From an uncultured Campylobacter sp. (GTDB lineage: Bacteria; Campylobacterota; Campylobacteria; Campylobacterales; Campylobacteraceae): a stretch of 15,041 bases of DNA. The stretch covers positions 1 to 15,041 of the forward strand of contig NZ_CALHXD010000103.1 in assembly GCF_938040115.1 (NCBI RefSeq), given 5' to 3'. Below, piece by piece: positions 6,620 through 13,536 of this stretch. Within the stretch, counting starts at the first letter, position 1. The number at the start of each line of letters is the position of its first letter. The translations under genes were made by a program, and so were the position numbers. A model generated the notes under the pieces. The model was not told where the DNA came from. It worked only from the letters and a program-made list of their open reading frames with translations, and did not search any database.

Positions 6620-7787
6620 ACTTTCTACTGCGAGCCTGCAAAAAAAGATCGCCCGGTTGTATCTCCTCGCTTTCGCTTAGGATCGCTGCTCGCTGCACGA
6701 CGGAGATTAGCTCGCGGATATTGCCCGGAAAATCGTATTTTTGGAGCTCTTTAACGGCAGCCTCGGAAAAGTGTTTCGCCCCAAGGCCGAATTCGCCGCA
6801 GCTTTGCTCTAAAAAACGCTCCGCGATAGGCAAGATCTCCTCTTTACGTTCTCTTAGCGGCGGGATGGCGACCGGAACGGTGTTTAGACGGTAAAACAGG
6901 TCCTCTCTAAATTTACCGCTTTGTATGAGTTCGGGCAGGTCGGCATTGGTCGCTGAAACGATACGGACGTCTATTTTGATGCTTTTTGTCGCGCCAAGGC
7001 GCGTGATCTCGCGCTCCTGGATCGCGCGCAGGAGCTTTGGCTGCAAATTTATAGGCATCTCGCCGATCTCGTCTAGAAATAACGTGCCGCCGTCGGCTAG
7101 CTCAAACTGCCCCTTTTTCATCGCCGAAGCGTCGGTAAATGCGCCCTTTTCAAAGCCGAAAAGCTCGCTTTCTATCAAATTTTCTGGGATCGCGGCCATG
7201 TTTATCGCGATAAATGGGCCGTCCTTGCGCGGCGAGTTTTTGTGGATAAATTTGGCAAAAAGCTCCTTGCCTACGCCGCTTTCGCCCATCAGCATCACCG
7301 AAGCGTCCGTTTTTGCGACGCGCTTGCTTAAATTTAGGGCGTACTCAAGCGCGGGCGAGCTAGCGACGAAATCGGTCGAATCAGCCTGTAAATTTGACCC
7401 GCTTTGCGCGGCTTTTAGGCTCGCAGCAGGTAGTTTACGGCGTAAAATTTCTACCCTTTTTATCGCCTCATACAGCGTTTGCGCGTCAAACGGCTTTGTT
7501 AGAAAATCCTTGACGCCAAGGCGCACGCTCTCGATGGCTTTGTTTAGCGTCGCGTTTCCAGTCATTATGATGACGTCAAATTTGCCCTCCAGGCGCTTGA
7601 TGAACTCCAGCCCGTCCATCTGAGGCATGTTGATGTCGGTGATGATGAGATCGACGTCCTCGCCCATTTTTTTAAGCGCCTCGACCGCGCTTTTATAGCT
7701 TTTGATTTTTAGATCGTCGTATTCGCCAAGCGCGATCTCTAGGGACTTGCGCATATTTATGTCGTCTTCTACTATTACGATATTCAT
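6618..7787 (-). CDS. flgR: FlgR-type sigma-54-dependent flagellar response regulator, lacking a DNA-binding domain
   Basis: The 389-residue protein has a receiver domain (about 1-115): acidic pocket Asp8/Asp9, phosphoacceptor Asp51 in DINMPQMDG, Thr76 and Lys98. A sigma-54 AAA+ domain follows (about 140-375) with Walker A GESGVGKE (168-175), the sigma-54 loop GAFTDA (215-220), Walker B GGTLFLDE (233-240), and Arg-rich FREDLFYRL (293-301). It ends 25-30 residues after FPGNIREL, so there is no Fis-type helix-turn-helix. As I recall, H. pylori FlgR also lacks one, while C. jejuni FlgR is longer. The frames after the stop are closed, so this is not a recent frameshift. It is phosphorylated by the kinase FlgS (known from C. 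jejuni) and activates RpoN-dependent rod and hook genes. The start lies 3 bp after flgQ; its ribosome site AAAGAG lies in the end of flgQ. Confidence 0.92.
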   Translation of the reverse strand: MNIVIVEDDINMRKSLEIALGEYDDLKIKSYKSAVEALKKMGEDVDLIITDINMPQMDGLEFIKRLEGKFDVIIMTGNATLNKAIESVRLGVKDFLTKPFDAQTLYEAIKRVEILRRKLPAASLKAAQSGSNLQADSTDFVASSPALEYALNLSKRVAKTDASVMLMGESGVGKELFAKFIHKNSPRKDGPFIAINMAAIPENLIESELFGFEKGAFTDASAMKKGQFELADGGTLFLDEIGEMPINLQPKLLRAIQEREITRLGATKSIKIDVRIVSATNADLPELIQSGKFREDLFYRLNTVPVAIPPLRERKEEILPIAERFLEQSCGEFGLGAKHFSEAAVKELQKYDFPGNIRELISVVQRAAILSESEEIQPGDLFLQARSRK

Positions 7788-7790
7788 CTT

Positions 7791-8189
7791 TTACTCTTTG
7801 TTTTTAAATACGCTTATGATAGCCGAAGAGGGCTTAAATTTCACCGTAAAACGCACGGGAAACAGCGTGAGGTCGGTTGCGGAGTTCATATTTTTGTTGC
7901 GTTGAATGAAGCGGTCTTCGACCTTAAATTTGTATGGCAAAAAGCACTCGAAAAGCTCGTTTTTATGTAAATTTAAAAACTCTAGCGAGCTTTGGGCGGG
8001 CTGCTTTGGGGCGTCTATTTCGCATAGATACTCGTACTCTAGCTCGCTTAGAACCATTGCTTTTGAAAGTGCGATATCGTCGTAAACGACGGCGTGATTT
8101 TTAGTGGAGATTTTGGCCCAGAGGATAAACTCCTCCGAGCCGTAAAGAAGCGCCGCAGCGGCAATCAGTAAGCAAAAATTTCTTGCCAC
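7791..8189 (-). CDS. flgQ: FlgQ-like flagellar motility protein
   Basis: The frame encodes 132 residues with a likely signal peptide (basic ARN, then FCLLIAAAALLYG, cleavage near residue 17-18) and then a soluble domain with no motif I recognise. The name rests mainly on position: it lies between the FlgP-like gene and flgR, as Cj1025c (flgQ) does in C. jejuni, where FlgP and FlgQ are needed for motility and FlgQ affects FlgP stability. The start is probably the GTG at 8187-8189, since no ATG precedes the hydrophobic segment. This makes a 25 bp overlap with flgP, so translation is likely coupled. The stop is 3 bp before flgR. Only a weak AAAG precedes the start, consistent with coupling. Confidence 0.75.
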   Translation of the reverse strand: MARNFCLLIAAAALLYGSEEFILWAKISTKNHAVVYDDIALSKAMVLSELEYEYLCEIDAPKQPAQSSLEFLNLHKNELFECFLPYKFKVEDRFIQRNKNMNSATDLTLFPVRFTVKFKPSSAIISVFKNKE

Positions 8190-8671
8190 TTGCTTTGGTC
8201 TATTTTCATTTCCATTCTGACGCGGTAGAGCCCGTCTTTAAAGTCGTGCTCGACGATGGAAGCGTTTTTGATAAGGCCTGCTACTTGAGCCGTGATGGTC
8301 GAGTCTCTAAGCATCGCGTCTCTAACCGTATCTTTGGAGTTTATCTTGACTCCGTATAGTTTCTCGGCTAGCTGTCTGTGCGCATCGGCGATGGCCGCGC
8401 GTTTAGCTAGAGCTAAAGACTGGGCATGAGAGACGGTATTGGTCGGAGCGATGCCCTCACCCACGGCGCCAAATACCGCATCGGCCGGTTCGATATCGTA
8501 TATCATCTTTTCTTGTTTCATCACGCTTCTGATGTCCTCTTTATCGACCTTTTGGATGACGATGTCTTGCTTTGCCGATGTTGCGTCGTCGGAGGCAAAA
8601 GGGTTGTTAAAAGAGCAACCGCTCGTCAAAAATACTACTGCGCCTAAAACCGCGAATGTAATTTTTTTCAT
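8165..8671 (-). CDS. flgP: FlgP, outer-membrane lipoprotein of the flagellar basal disk
   Basis: The 168-residue protein has a lipoprotein signal: Lys-Lys start, hydrophobic core, lipobox LTSGC with Cys19. The body carries the LPP20-family pattern: VGEGIAP (70-76), then an Ala-rich helix with SLALAKRAAIADAHRQLAEK (85-104), then a strand-rich end (GLYRVRMEMKID). In C. jejuni FlgP (Cj1026c) is an outer-membrane lipoprotein that builds the large disk around the flagellar motor and is needed for motility but not for filament formation. Gene order gyrA-flgP-flgQ-flgR is the same. The ATG at 8671 has AAAGG 8 bases upstream. A sigma-54 promoter lies in the 73 bp gap after gyrA, so the flgPQR operon is probably under FlgR itself. 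Confidence 0.87.
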   Translation of the reverse strand: MKKITFAVLGAVVFLTSGCSFNNPFASDDATSAKQDIVIQKVDKEDIRSVMKQEKMIYDIEPADAVFGAVGEGIAPTNTVSHAQSLALAKRAAIADAHRQLAEKLYGVKINSKDTVRDAMLRDSTITAQVAGLIKNASIVEHDFKDGLYRVRMEMKIDQSKWQEIFAY

Positions 8672-8715
8672 TCTTGAACCTTTAAATTTAGTTGTTTTTT
8701 TGTTTGCAAATTTAC

Positions 8716-8733
8716 TAGCAAATTGTATTCCAA
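8716..8733 (-). promoter_or_regulatory. Sigma-54 (RpoN) promoter of the flgPQR operon
   Basis: The minus strand reads TTGGAATACAATTTGCTA. The -24 GG is at 8731-8730 and the -12 GC at 8719-8718, exactly 10 bases apart, with TTGG and TTGC contexts as in Campylobacter sigma-54 promoters. Transcription would start near 8706 and leave a leader of about 35 bases containing the flgP ribosome site. It lies between the gyrA stop and the flgP start, the right place to drive flgP, flgQ and flgR. Confidence 0.8.
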
Positions 8734-8744
8734 AAACACTAAAT

Positions 8745-11366
8745 TCATTCTAAATTTTCTAGCGTCTCTTCGCCGCTCTCATCCTCGCCATCATCGGCTT
8801 TAGGACACTTGGCGATACTGACTACGTCGTCGCCGTCCACGTTTACTACGATGACGCCGCTGGTGTTTCGGCCCGCTTTGCGGATACTTTGCATATCGAC
8901 GCGTATCATCTTGCCGCTTGAGGTTAGGGCCATCAGATCTTGTTCATCATCGACCATTACGACGCCGATTAGATCGCCGGTACGATTCGTTAGCTTCATG
9001 CAGATTACGCCCTTGCCGCCGCGATTTGTTAGGCGGTATTCGTCTGCGGTGGTGCGTTTGCCGATACCTTTTTGAGATATGCTTAGCACTTCTTGTTCGT
9101 TGCTTTCGATGACGGCTGCGCCTACGACCTCATCGCCGGCTTCTTTAAATTTAATACCCGTCACGCCGCGAGCCGTTCTACCCATCTGGCGGACTTTGCT
9201 GAGTTTAAATTTGAGGCACATTCCCTTTTTGGTCACGATAAATAGCATCTTTTCGCTATCGTCGCTTCCTTCGGCCGCGTTTTCGTCGTTTTCTTCGCTA
9301 TTTTCCTCGTCGATCTGAGCTTCTATCGCCTCTATCTCGTTTATCTCGGTCTCTACGCCAAGCTCGTCGATTATATTTATCGGCTCTTCTTCGCCTTCTA
9401 CGATGAGAGCCGTTACTAGCTCGTCGTTCTCGTCTAGGTTGATGGCGCGCACGCCGATAGAGCGGATGTTTTTAAATTCGCTCAAATTCGTGCGTTTTAC
9501 TATGCCGTTTTTGGTGAAAAACGCGAGCGATTTGCTTTCGGCAAAATCAGTCGTCGGAATGATCGCCTTGATCTTTTCGTCGGGCTGTAGCTGGATGAGA
9601 TTTACTACCGCTTTGCCCTTTGCCGTGCGGCTTCCTTCAGGGATCTTATAGACTTTGAGCCAGTAGAGCTGTCCGCGGTCAGTCACGAACATCAGCGTAT
9701 CGTGAGTGTTGCTCGTAAAGAAGCTCTCGATGAAGTCGTCGTCGTACGTAGTTACCGCAACCTTGCCCTTGCCGCCGCGTTTTTGCTTCTCGTACTGCTT
9801 GCTCGGCACGCGCTTGATGTAACCTCGGTGCGTGATGGTTACGACCATGTTTTCGTTAGGGATGAGATCTTCGATGTCGATGTCGTCGTAATCATCCACG
9901 ATCTCGGTAATGCGCGGCACTTTAAATTTATTTTTTATCTCAAGCAGCTCGTCTTTGATTAGTTTTTCTAGCAAGGTTTCGCTCTTTAAAATTTCATCAA
10001 GGCGCGCGATCTCGGCCATCAGCTCGGCTAGTTCGGCCTCTAACTTCTCGCGCTCAAGACCAGTTAGCTTGCTTAGTCTCATATCTAGGATCGCGTTTGC
10101 TTGTAACTCGCTAAGGCCGAATTTCGCTACTAATCCCTCGCGAGCGCTCGGCGTGTCGGCGCTATTTTTGATGAGCTCGATCACCTCGTCGATATTATCT
10201 AGCGCGATCTTTAAGCCCTCTAAAATATGCGCTCTAGCTCTAGCTTTTTCCAGGTCGAATATCGTGCGGCGGATAATGACGGTTTTTCTGTGATTTAAAA
10301 ATAGCTTCAAAAGCTCGATTAGGTTAAATACCTTCGGCTCTTTGTTGTTTATCGCGAGCATTATGACGCCAAAGGTGCTCTCCATCGTCGTGGATTTAAA
10401 GAGATTATTTAGCACGATGTCGCTCATAGCGTCGCGTTTTAGCTCGATGACGACGCGGATGCCGTCTTTATCGGACTCGTCGCGCACTTCGCTGATGCCT
10501 TCGATCTGTTTTTCTTTAACCAGCTCGGCGATCTGCTCGATGAGGCGGGCTTTGTTCGTCTGATACGGCAGCTCGTCTACGACGATGACGTCTTTGTTCG
10601 GTTTTTTTTCGATGTGGGTTTTAGCGCGTAGTTTTACTCGGCCGCGTCCCGTGCGGTAGGCCTCGATGATGCCTTTTTTGCCAAATATTATCCCGCCCGT
10701 CGGAAAATCCGGCCCTTTTATGTACTGCATCACCTCTTCTAGCGTCGCATTTTTATTTTCAAGCACGAGCAAAAGTCCGTCGATGAGCTCATCAAGGCTG
10801 TGCGGCGGGATATTCGTCGCCATACCGACGGCGATACCGCTAGAGCCGTTTAGCAGCAAATTTGGCACGCGGCTAGGCAGGACGTCTGGCTCAGTCTCTC
10901 TATCGTCGTAGTTTGGGATAAAATCAACCGTGTCTTTTTCGATATCGCGCAAGATTTCTTCGGTGAGATTCGTCATCCTAGCTTCGGTATAACGCTCCGC
11001 TGCAGCGCCGTCGCCGTCGATGGAGCCGAAGTTTCCTTGACCGTCGACAGTCGGATAGCGCATGGAAAATTTCTGCGCCATACGCACGAGCGCGTCGTAG
11101 ATGGCTAGATTGCCGTGCGGGTGATATTTACCCATAGTCTCGCCAACAATACGAGCGGACTTCATATACGGGCTACGACTGCCGACTCCGAGGTTGTTCA
11201 TCGCGTATAGGATGCGTCTATGAACGGGCTTTAGGCCGTCTCTGACATCGGGCAGGGCGCGACCGACTATGACGCTCATCGAGTAGTCGAGGTAACTCGT
11301 TTTTATCGACTCTTCGATATCGACGGCTTGGATGTCTTGATTTTGATTGAGTAGATTTTCTTCCAT
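8745..11366 (-). CDS. gyrA: DNA gyrase subunit A, with unusual quinolone-region residues
   Basis: The 873-residue product is full length. The breakage-reunion domain (about 25-495) has catalytic Tyr126 in RYTE. The C-terminal beta-pinwheel (about 500-855) starts with the GyrA box QKRGGKGK (528-535) and carries a strongly acidic insert (about 657-705), as I recall also in C. jejuni. With GyrB it introduces negative supercoils using ATP. The quinolone region reads HPHGNLAIYD (82-91): Asn86 and Leu87 stand where C. jejuni has Asp85-Thr86 and E. coli has Asp82-Ser83, while the acidic anchor Asp91 is kept. Residue 124 is Glu in AAAERYTE, where most enzymes have Met. The ATG at 11366 has AAGGA 5-6 bases upstream. 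A 55 bp AT-rich gap to the ComF gene may hold its own promoter. Confidence 0.98.
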   Translation of the reverse strand: MEENLLNQNQDIQAVDIEESIKTSYLDYSMSVIVGRALPDVRDGLKPVHRRILYAMNNLGVGSRSPYMKSARIVGETMGKYHPHGNLAIYDALVRMAQKFSMRYPTVDGQGNFGSIDGDGAAAERYTEARMTNLTEEILRDIEKDTVDFIPNYDDRETEPDVLPSRVPNLLLNGSSGIAVGMATNIPPHSLDELIDGLLLVLENKNATLEEVMQYIKGPDFPTGGIIFGKKGIIEAYRTGRGRVKLRAKTHIEKKPNKDVIVVDELPYQTNKARLIEQIAELVKEKQIEGISEVRDESDKDGIRVVIELKRDAMSDIVLNNLFKSTTMESTFGVIMLAINNKEPKVFNLIELLKLFLNHRKTVIIRRTIFDLEKARARAHILEGLKIALDNIDEVIELIKNSADTPSAREGLVAKFGLSELQANAILDMRLSKLTGLEREKLEAELAELMAEIARLDEILKSETLLEKLIKDELLEIKNKFKVPRITEIVDDYDDIDIEDLIPNENMVVTITHRGYIKRVPSKQYEKQKRGGKGKVAVTTYDDDFIESFFTSNTHDTLMFVTDRGQLYWLKVYKIPEGSRTAKGKAVVNLIQLQPDEKIKAIIPTTDFAESKSLAFFTKNGIVKRTNLSEFKNIRSIGVRAINLDENDELVTALIVEGEEEPINIIDELGVETEINEIEAIEAQIDEENSEENDENAAEGSDDSEKMLFIVTKKGMCLKFKLSKVRQMGRTARGVTGIKFKEAGDEVVGAAVIESNEQEVLSISQKGIGKRTTADEYRLTNRGGKGVICMKLTNRTGDLIGVVMVDDEQDLMALTSSGKMIRVDMQSIRKAGRNTSGVIVVNVDGDDVVSIAKCPKADDGEDESGEETLENLE

Positions 11367-11391
11367 TTTTATCCTTAAAATTTACTTGCCG

Positions 11392-11397
11392 ATTTTA
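11392..11397 (-). promoter_or_regulatory. Candidate -10 box for gyrA
   Basis: The minus strand reads TAAAAT about 26 bp before the gyrA ATG, in the 55 bp gap after the ComF gene. gyrA is an essential housekeeping gene, so a promoter separate from the lipoprotein operon is expected, but the box is a common AT-rich word. Confidence 0.3.
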
Positions 11398-11421
11398 GCT
11401 TAAATTTGATTAAAATTTAAT

Positions 11422-11994
11422 TTAATACCTCGCATCTGCAAGCGTCAGCGCGAAAAGTACCTCGCAGCCGGCTTTTTGCAGCGTCTGTCTGGCTTCGTCT
11501 ATCGTCGTGCCCGTCGTCACGATATCGTCTATCAAGATAACGGGGAATTTAGGCGTTTTTAAGAGCTTAAAATTTCGCGGATTTTTCAGGCGAAAGGCTA
11601 GGTCTTTGCCGTAATAGCTGACGTTTGAATCCGCGTGCAAGCAGGCGTAAAGCGGACGGATTTCCGCGCTTTTTAACGCGCGAGCTAGGATCGCCGTATG
11701 CGAGTAGCCGCTAGTTGTTTTGTCGTCGATAGGTACGGCATTTACCAGCGAGCCGAAGCTAAATTTTCGCGCAAAAATCTTAAAACTCAAATTTGCAAGC
11801 GCGCCGTAAACGAAAGAGCCGTGAAATAGGTGCTTTGAGTGGAGTAAATTTTTAACTTCGGAGTAGTCAAAAAAGCTATAAATTTTAAAATCGCCGTCCA
11901 AAACGCGCGTCCTTGCGGGCGAGGCGAGCAGGTGATCTTTGCAAATTTTACAGATCACGCCCAGACTCAGATGCCCGCAGTTAGCGCATCTCAT
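11422..11994 (-). CDS. comF: ComF family phosphoribosyltransferase-like protein
   Basis: The 190-residue protein begins with a small Cys cluster, MRCANCGH and CKIC (Cys3, Cys6, Cys15, Cys18), a likely zinc ribbon. It ends with the PRPP-binding motif VILIDDIVTTGTT (152-164). This domain order is that of the ComFC/GntX family, linked in several bacteria to natural transformation after DNA entry, although the reaction is not known. The middle (NAVPIDDKTTSGYSHTAILA, about 85-104) corresponds to the family segment that usually reads like VPLH followed by a Gly- or Asn-rich turn, here rather diverged. Its ATG overlaps the stop of the YajG-like gene (TAATG), so the two are translationally coupled. 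C. jejuni has a like gene (Cj1028c) just upstream of gyrA. Confidence 0.87.
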   Translation of the reverse strand: MRCANCGHLSLGVICKICKDHLLASPARTRVLDGDFKIYSFFDYSEVKNLLHSKHLFHGSFVYGALANLSFKIFARKFSFGSLVNAVPIDDKTTSGYSHTAILARALKSAEIRPLYACLHADSNVSYYGKDLAFRLKNPRNFKLLKTPKFPVILIDDIVTTGTTIDEARQTLQKAGCEVLFALTLADARY

Positions 11995-12554
11995 TAGCTT
12001 TTTAGGATCTGGATCGCCGCGCGTTTTACGATGTCTTGGAGTAGCTCGTCAAAAAAGCTCTTAAACGCGCCGCTCGTGTGGATCGGGGCAAATTTAGTCT
12101 GCTCCTGCGAGACGTTTTTGGTGATGGTTTGATCGCCTCTGTGCACCGTTATTGTGAGCTTTGCCGAGCCTTTTAGGTTGTCGGTGGAGTAGCCGCTTAG
12201 ATTTGCTTTAAGCTCGACGATCCTCACGTCCACGACGATATCGCCAAAGTCGCTCAAATTTGCTCCCAAGCGCTTTAGCTCGGTGCTAAGGCCGTCTTGT
12301 AGCCAGCTCTCGATGCTGTTTTGTAGCGTGACGTACTCCTTGACGTTGCCGTTGCTGCCGGTGATCGTGGCGACGATGCTTTTGTTTGCGCGGGCGTCCT
12401 CGATGCTATTTATACGGATATTTTTTTGGTAGCCCATCTGGTTTGAGGTTGATTGATACGGGGTTAAATTTAACACCGAGCTGCGCTGCGAACATCCGCT
12501 CATAATCGCAGCAAAAAGCGCGGCGACAAGGGCGTAAAAAGCTAATTTTTTCAT
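11994..12554 (-). CDS. YajG-like lipoprotein
   Basis: The 186-residue protein has a lipoprotein signal (KK start, hydrophobic core, MSGC with Cys21). The mature part opens with LNLTPYQS, then KNIRINSIEDARANKSIVATI (44-64), a beta strand followed by the D-x-R motif. This fits the YajG family of uncharacterised outer-membrane lipoproteins. A later strand pair (DIVVDVRIVELKANLSGYS, 105-123) and a C-terminal amphipathic helix complete the pattern. AAAGGA overlaps the stop of the upstream lipoprotein gene 9 bp away, and the stop overlaps the ComF start, so it is the middle of a tight three-gene unit. The function of YajG proteins is not established. The D-x-R strand is also seen in the preceding lipoprotein, so the two may be distant paralogues. 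Confidence 0.75.
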   Translation of the reverse strand: MKKLAFYALVAALFAAIMSGCSQRSSVLNLTPYQSTSNQMGYQKNIRINSIEDARANKSIVATITGSNGNVKEYVTLQNSIESWLQDGLSTELKRLGANLSDFGDIVVDVRIVELKANLSGYSTDNLKGSAKLTITVHRGDQTITKNVSQEQTKFAPIHTSGAFKSFFDELLQDIVKRAAIQILKS

Positions 12555-12563
12555 ATTTTTCCT

Positions 12564-13253
12564 TTATAGTTTTGATATCTCTTCGGCGGCTTTGTTGGCG
12601 GCTTGTTTAACGAGAAGGTAGACGTAGAGGTTAAAATCCTCGGTGTCCTCGACCTCAAGTTTGCGCACGTCTTGTCTGGTGGAGATATTTAGCACGCGGG
12701 TTTTGTTTATGTTTTTGACGCCCAGTTTGCCCTTCATTGCCGCGCTTAGATACTGCGACGGCTCGCTATAAGATGCTGCGTAGTCGGTAAAGGCAAAATC
12801 CACGCGGTACGTGTATGGCGATGTTTGGCTATCCACGACCATGATGCCGCGATTTAGCAGCTCGTCTTGTAAGAAAAGATGAAAAAGCCTCTCAAGACGC
12901 TCTTTTGGATAGAGCATTTTCGCGCCGTTTTTGGATATAAATTTTATGCCGCTATCCGCTGCTCTTTCGTCGGCTATTTTGTGGATATAGACTTTTTTGA
13001 TGGCCGCGTTCGTGTCGATCCTGCTTTGAGCGATGCAGCATTTTATCGCCACGTCGCTGGTGTAGTCCGTGCCGTTTATCTTGATATCCTGACCGCCGCT
13101 AGCGCACGAGGAGCAGTCTGCTTTGATACGCATCACCTCTTTGTAGCCTTTTGCGTTGCCTTCGCTAGTTTGAGCGACCTGTGGCGAGCTCTCGAAAAGC
13201 CCGAAACATCCCGTAAAAAGGAACGCCGCAAATAAAAGTATAAAATTTTTCAT
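12564..13253 (-). CDS. Cys-containing lipoprotein, YajG-like fold suspected
   Basis: I chose the ATG at 13253 (229 residues): AAAGGA is 6-7 bases upstream and the product opens with a clear lipoprotein signal (MKNFILL to LFTGC, Cys16). A longer frame to 13424 would bury that signal. After the lipid Cys come two Cys pairs, DCSSC (Cys47, Cys50) and KCC (Cys72, Cys73). Then comes KKVYIHKIADERAADSGIKF (86-105), matching the I-x-D-x-R-A strand of the next gene product, and a C-terminal helix rich in Ala and Lys. The family is not firmly recognised. In C. jejuni this position upstream of the ComF gene is held, as I recall, by the outer-membrane lipoprotein mapA; orthology is possible but unproven. 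A sigma-54-type promoter lies 34 bp upstream of the start. Confidence 0.75.
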   Translation of the reverse strand: MKNFILLFAAFLFTGCFGLFESSPQVAQTSEGNAKGYKEVMRIKADCSSCASGGQDIKINGTDYTSDVAIKCCIAQSRIDTNAAIKKVYIHKIADERAADSGIKFISKNGAKMLYPKERLERLFHLFLQDELLNRGIMVVDSQTSPYTYRVDFAFTDYAASYSEPSQYLSAAMKGKLGVKNINKTRVLNISTRQDVRKLEVEDTEDFNLYVYLLVKQAANKAAEEISKL

Positions 13254-13284
13254 AAAAAATCCTTTCGTAAATTTTACATCGTGC

Positions 13285-13303
13285 AAGCAAAATTCTATCC
13301 AAA
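13285..13303 (-). promoter_or_regulatory. Sigma-54 (RpoN) promoter of the lipoprotein operon
   Basis: The minus strand reads TTTGGATAGAATTTTGCTT. GG (13300-13299) and GC (13288-13287) are exactly 10 bases apart, with the T-rich TTTGG and TTTTGCTT contexts typical of Campylobacter RpoN promoters; the only weak point is GGAT in place of GGAA. A start near 13275 leaves a leader of about 22 bases that contains the AAAGGA ribosome site at 13265-13260. Confidence 0.7.
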
Positions 13304-13338
13304 TTTGAGATGAATTTCCAAATTTGCGTAAAATTTGG
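13298..13338. repeat. AAATTT-rich direct and inverted repeats
   Basis: TCCAAATTTG is repeated at 13298-13307 and 13317-13326. CCAAATTT (13318-13325) and AAATTTGG (13331-13338) form a perfect 8 bp inverted repeat with a 5-base spacer. Further AAATTT words continue to about 13410, the densest group in the window. The cluster lies directly upstream of the sigma-54 site and overlaps its -24 edge. Confidence 0.6.
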
Positions 13339-13477
13339 AGGAAATTGGAAATTTGTGTAAATTTTATTAAATTTGATTTTTGAAATTTTAAAAGCGGAGA
13401 TAGCGCTAAATTTAGTATTTTCAAGGCGCGGGTCTGGATGCGTCAAATTTGCAAATTTAGGCCCAAAAAACCTTTGT

Positions 13478-13500
13478 AACAAACAAGGCGAACAAACAAG
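13478..13500. repeat. Two 10 bp direct repeats, 13 bp period
   Basis: AACAAACAAG occurs at 13478-13487 and 13491-13500, separated by GCG. It lies in the 283 bp gap after the DUF748 gene. No terminator with a T run was recognised in this gap on the minus strand. Confidence 0.5.
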
Positions 13501-13536
13501 AGCGCGGATAAAATAAACACCCGCAACCATACAAAT

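Noticed and set aside
6925..7623. 232-codon plus-strand frame opposite flgR
   Set aside because: It is Ser/Ala/Arg-rich, lacks domains, and lies wholly inside a gene with complete receiver and AAA+ motifs.
9910..10293. Ser-rich plus-strand frames opposite gyrA, including this one
   Set aside because: They are antisense shadows produced by the codon bias of gyrA.
12564..13424. Longer start for the Cys-rich lipoprotein (286 codons)
   Set aside because: It would place a lipoprotein signal in the middle of the protein and would read through the sigma-54 site and AAATTT repeats. The ATG at 13253 has a strong ribosome site.
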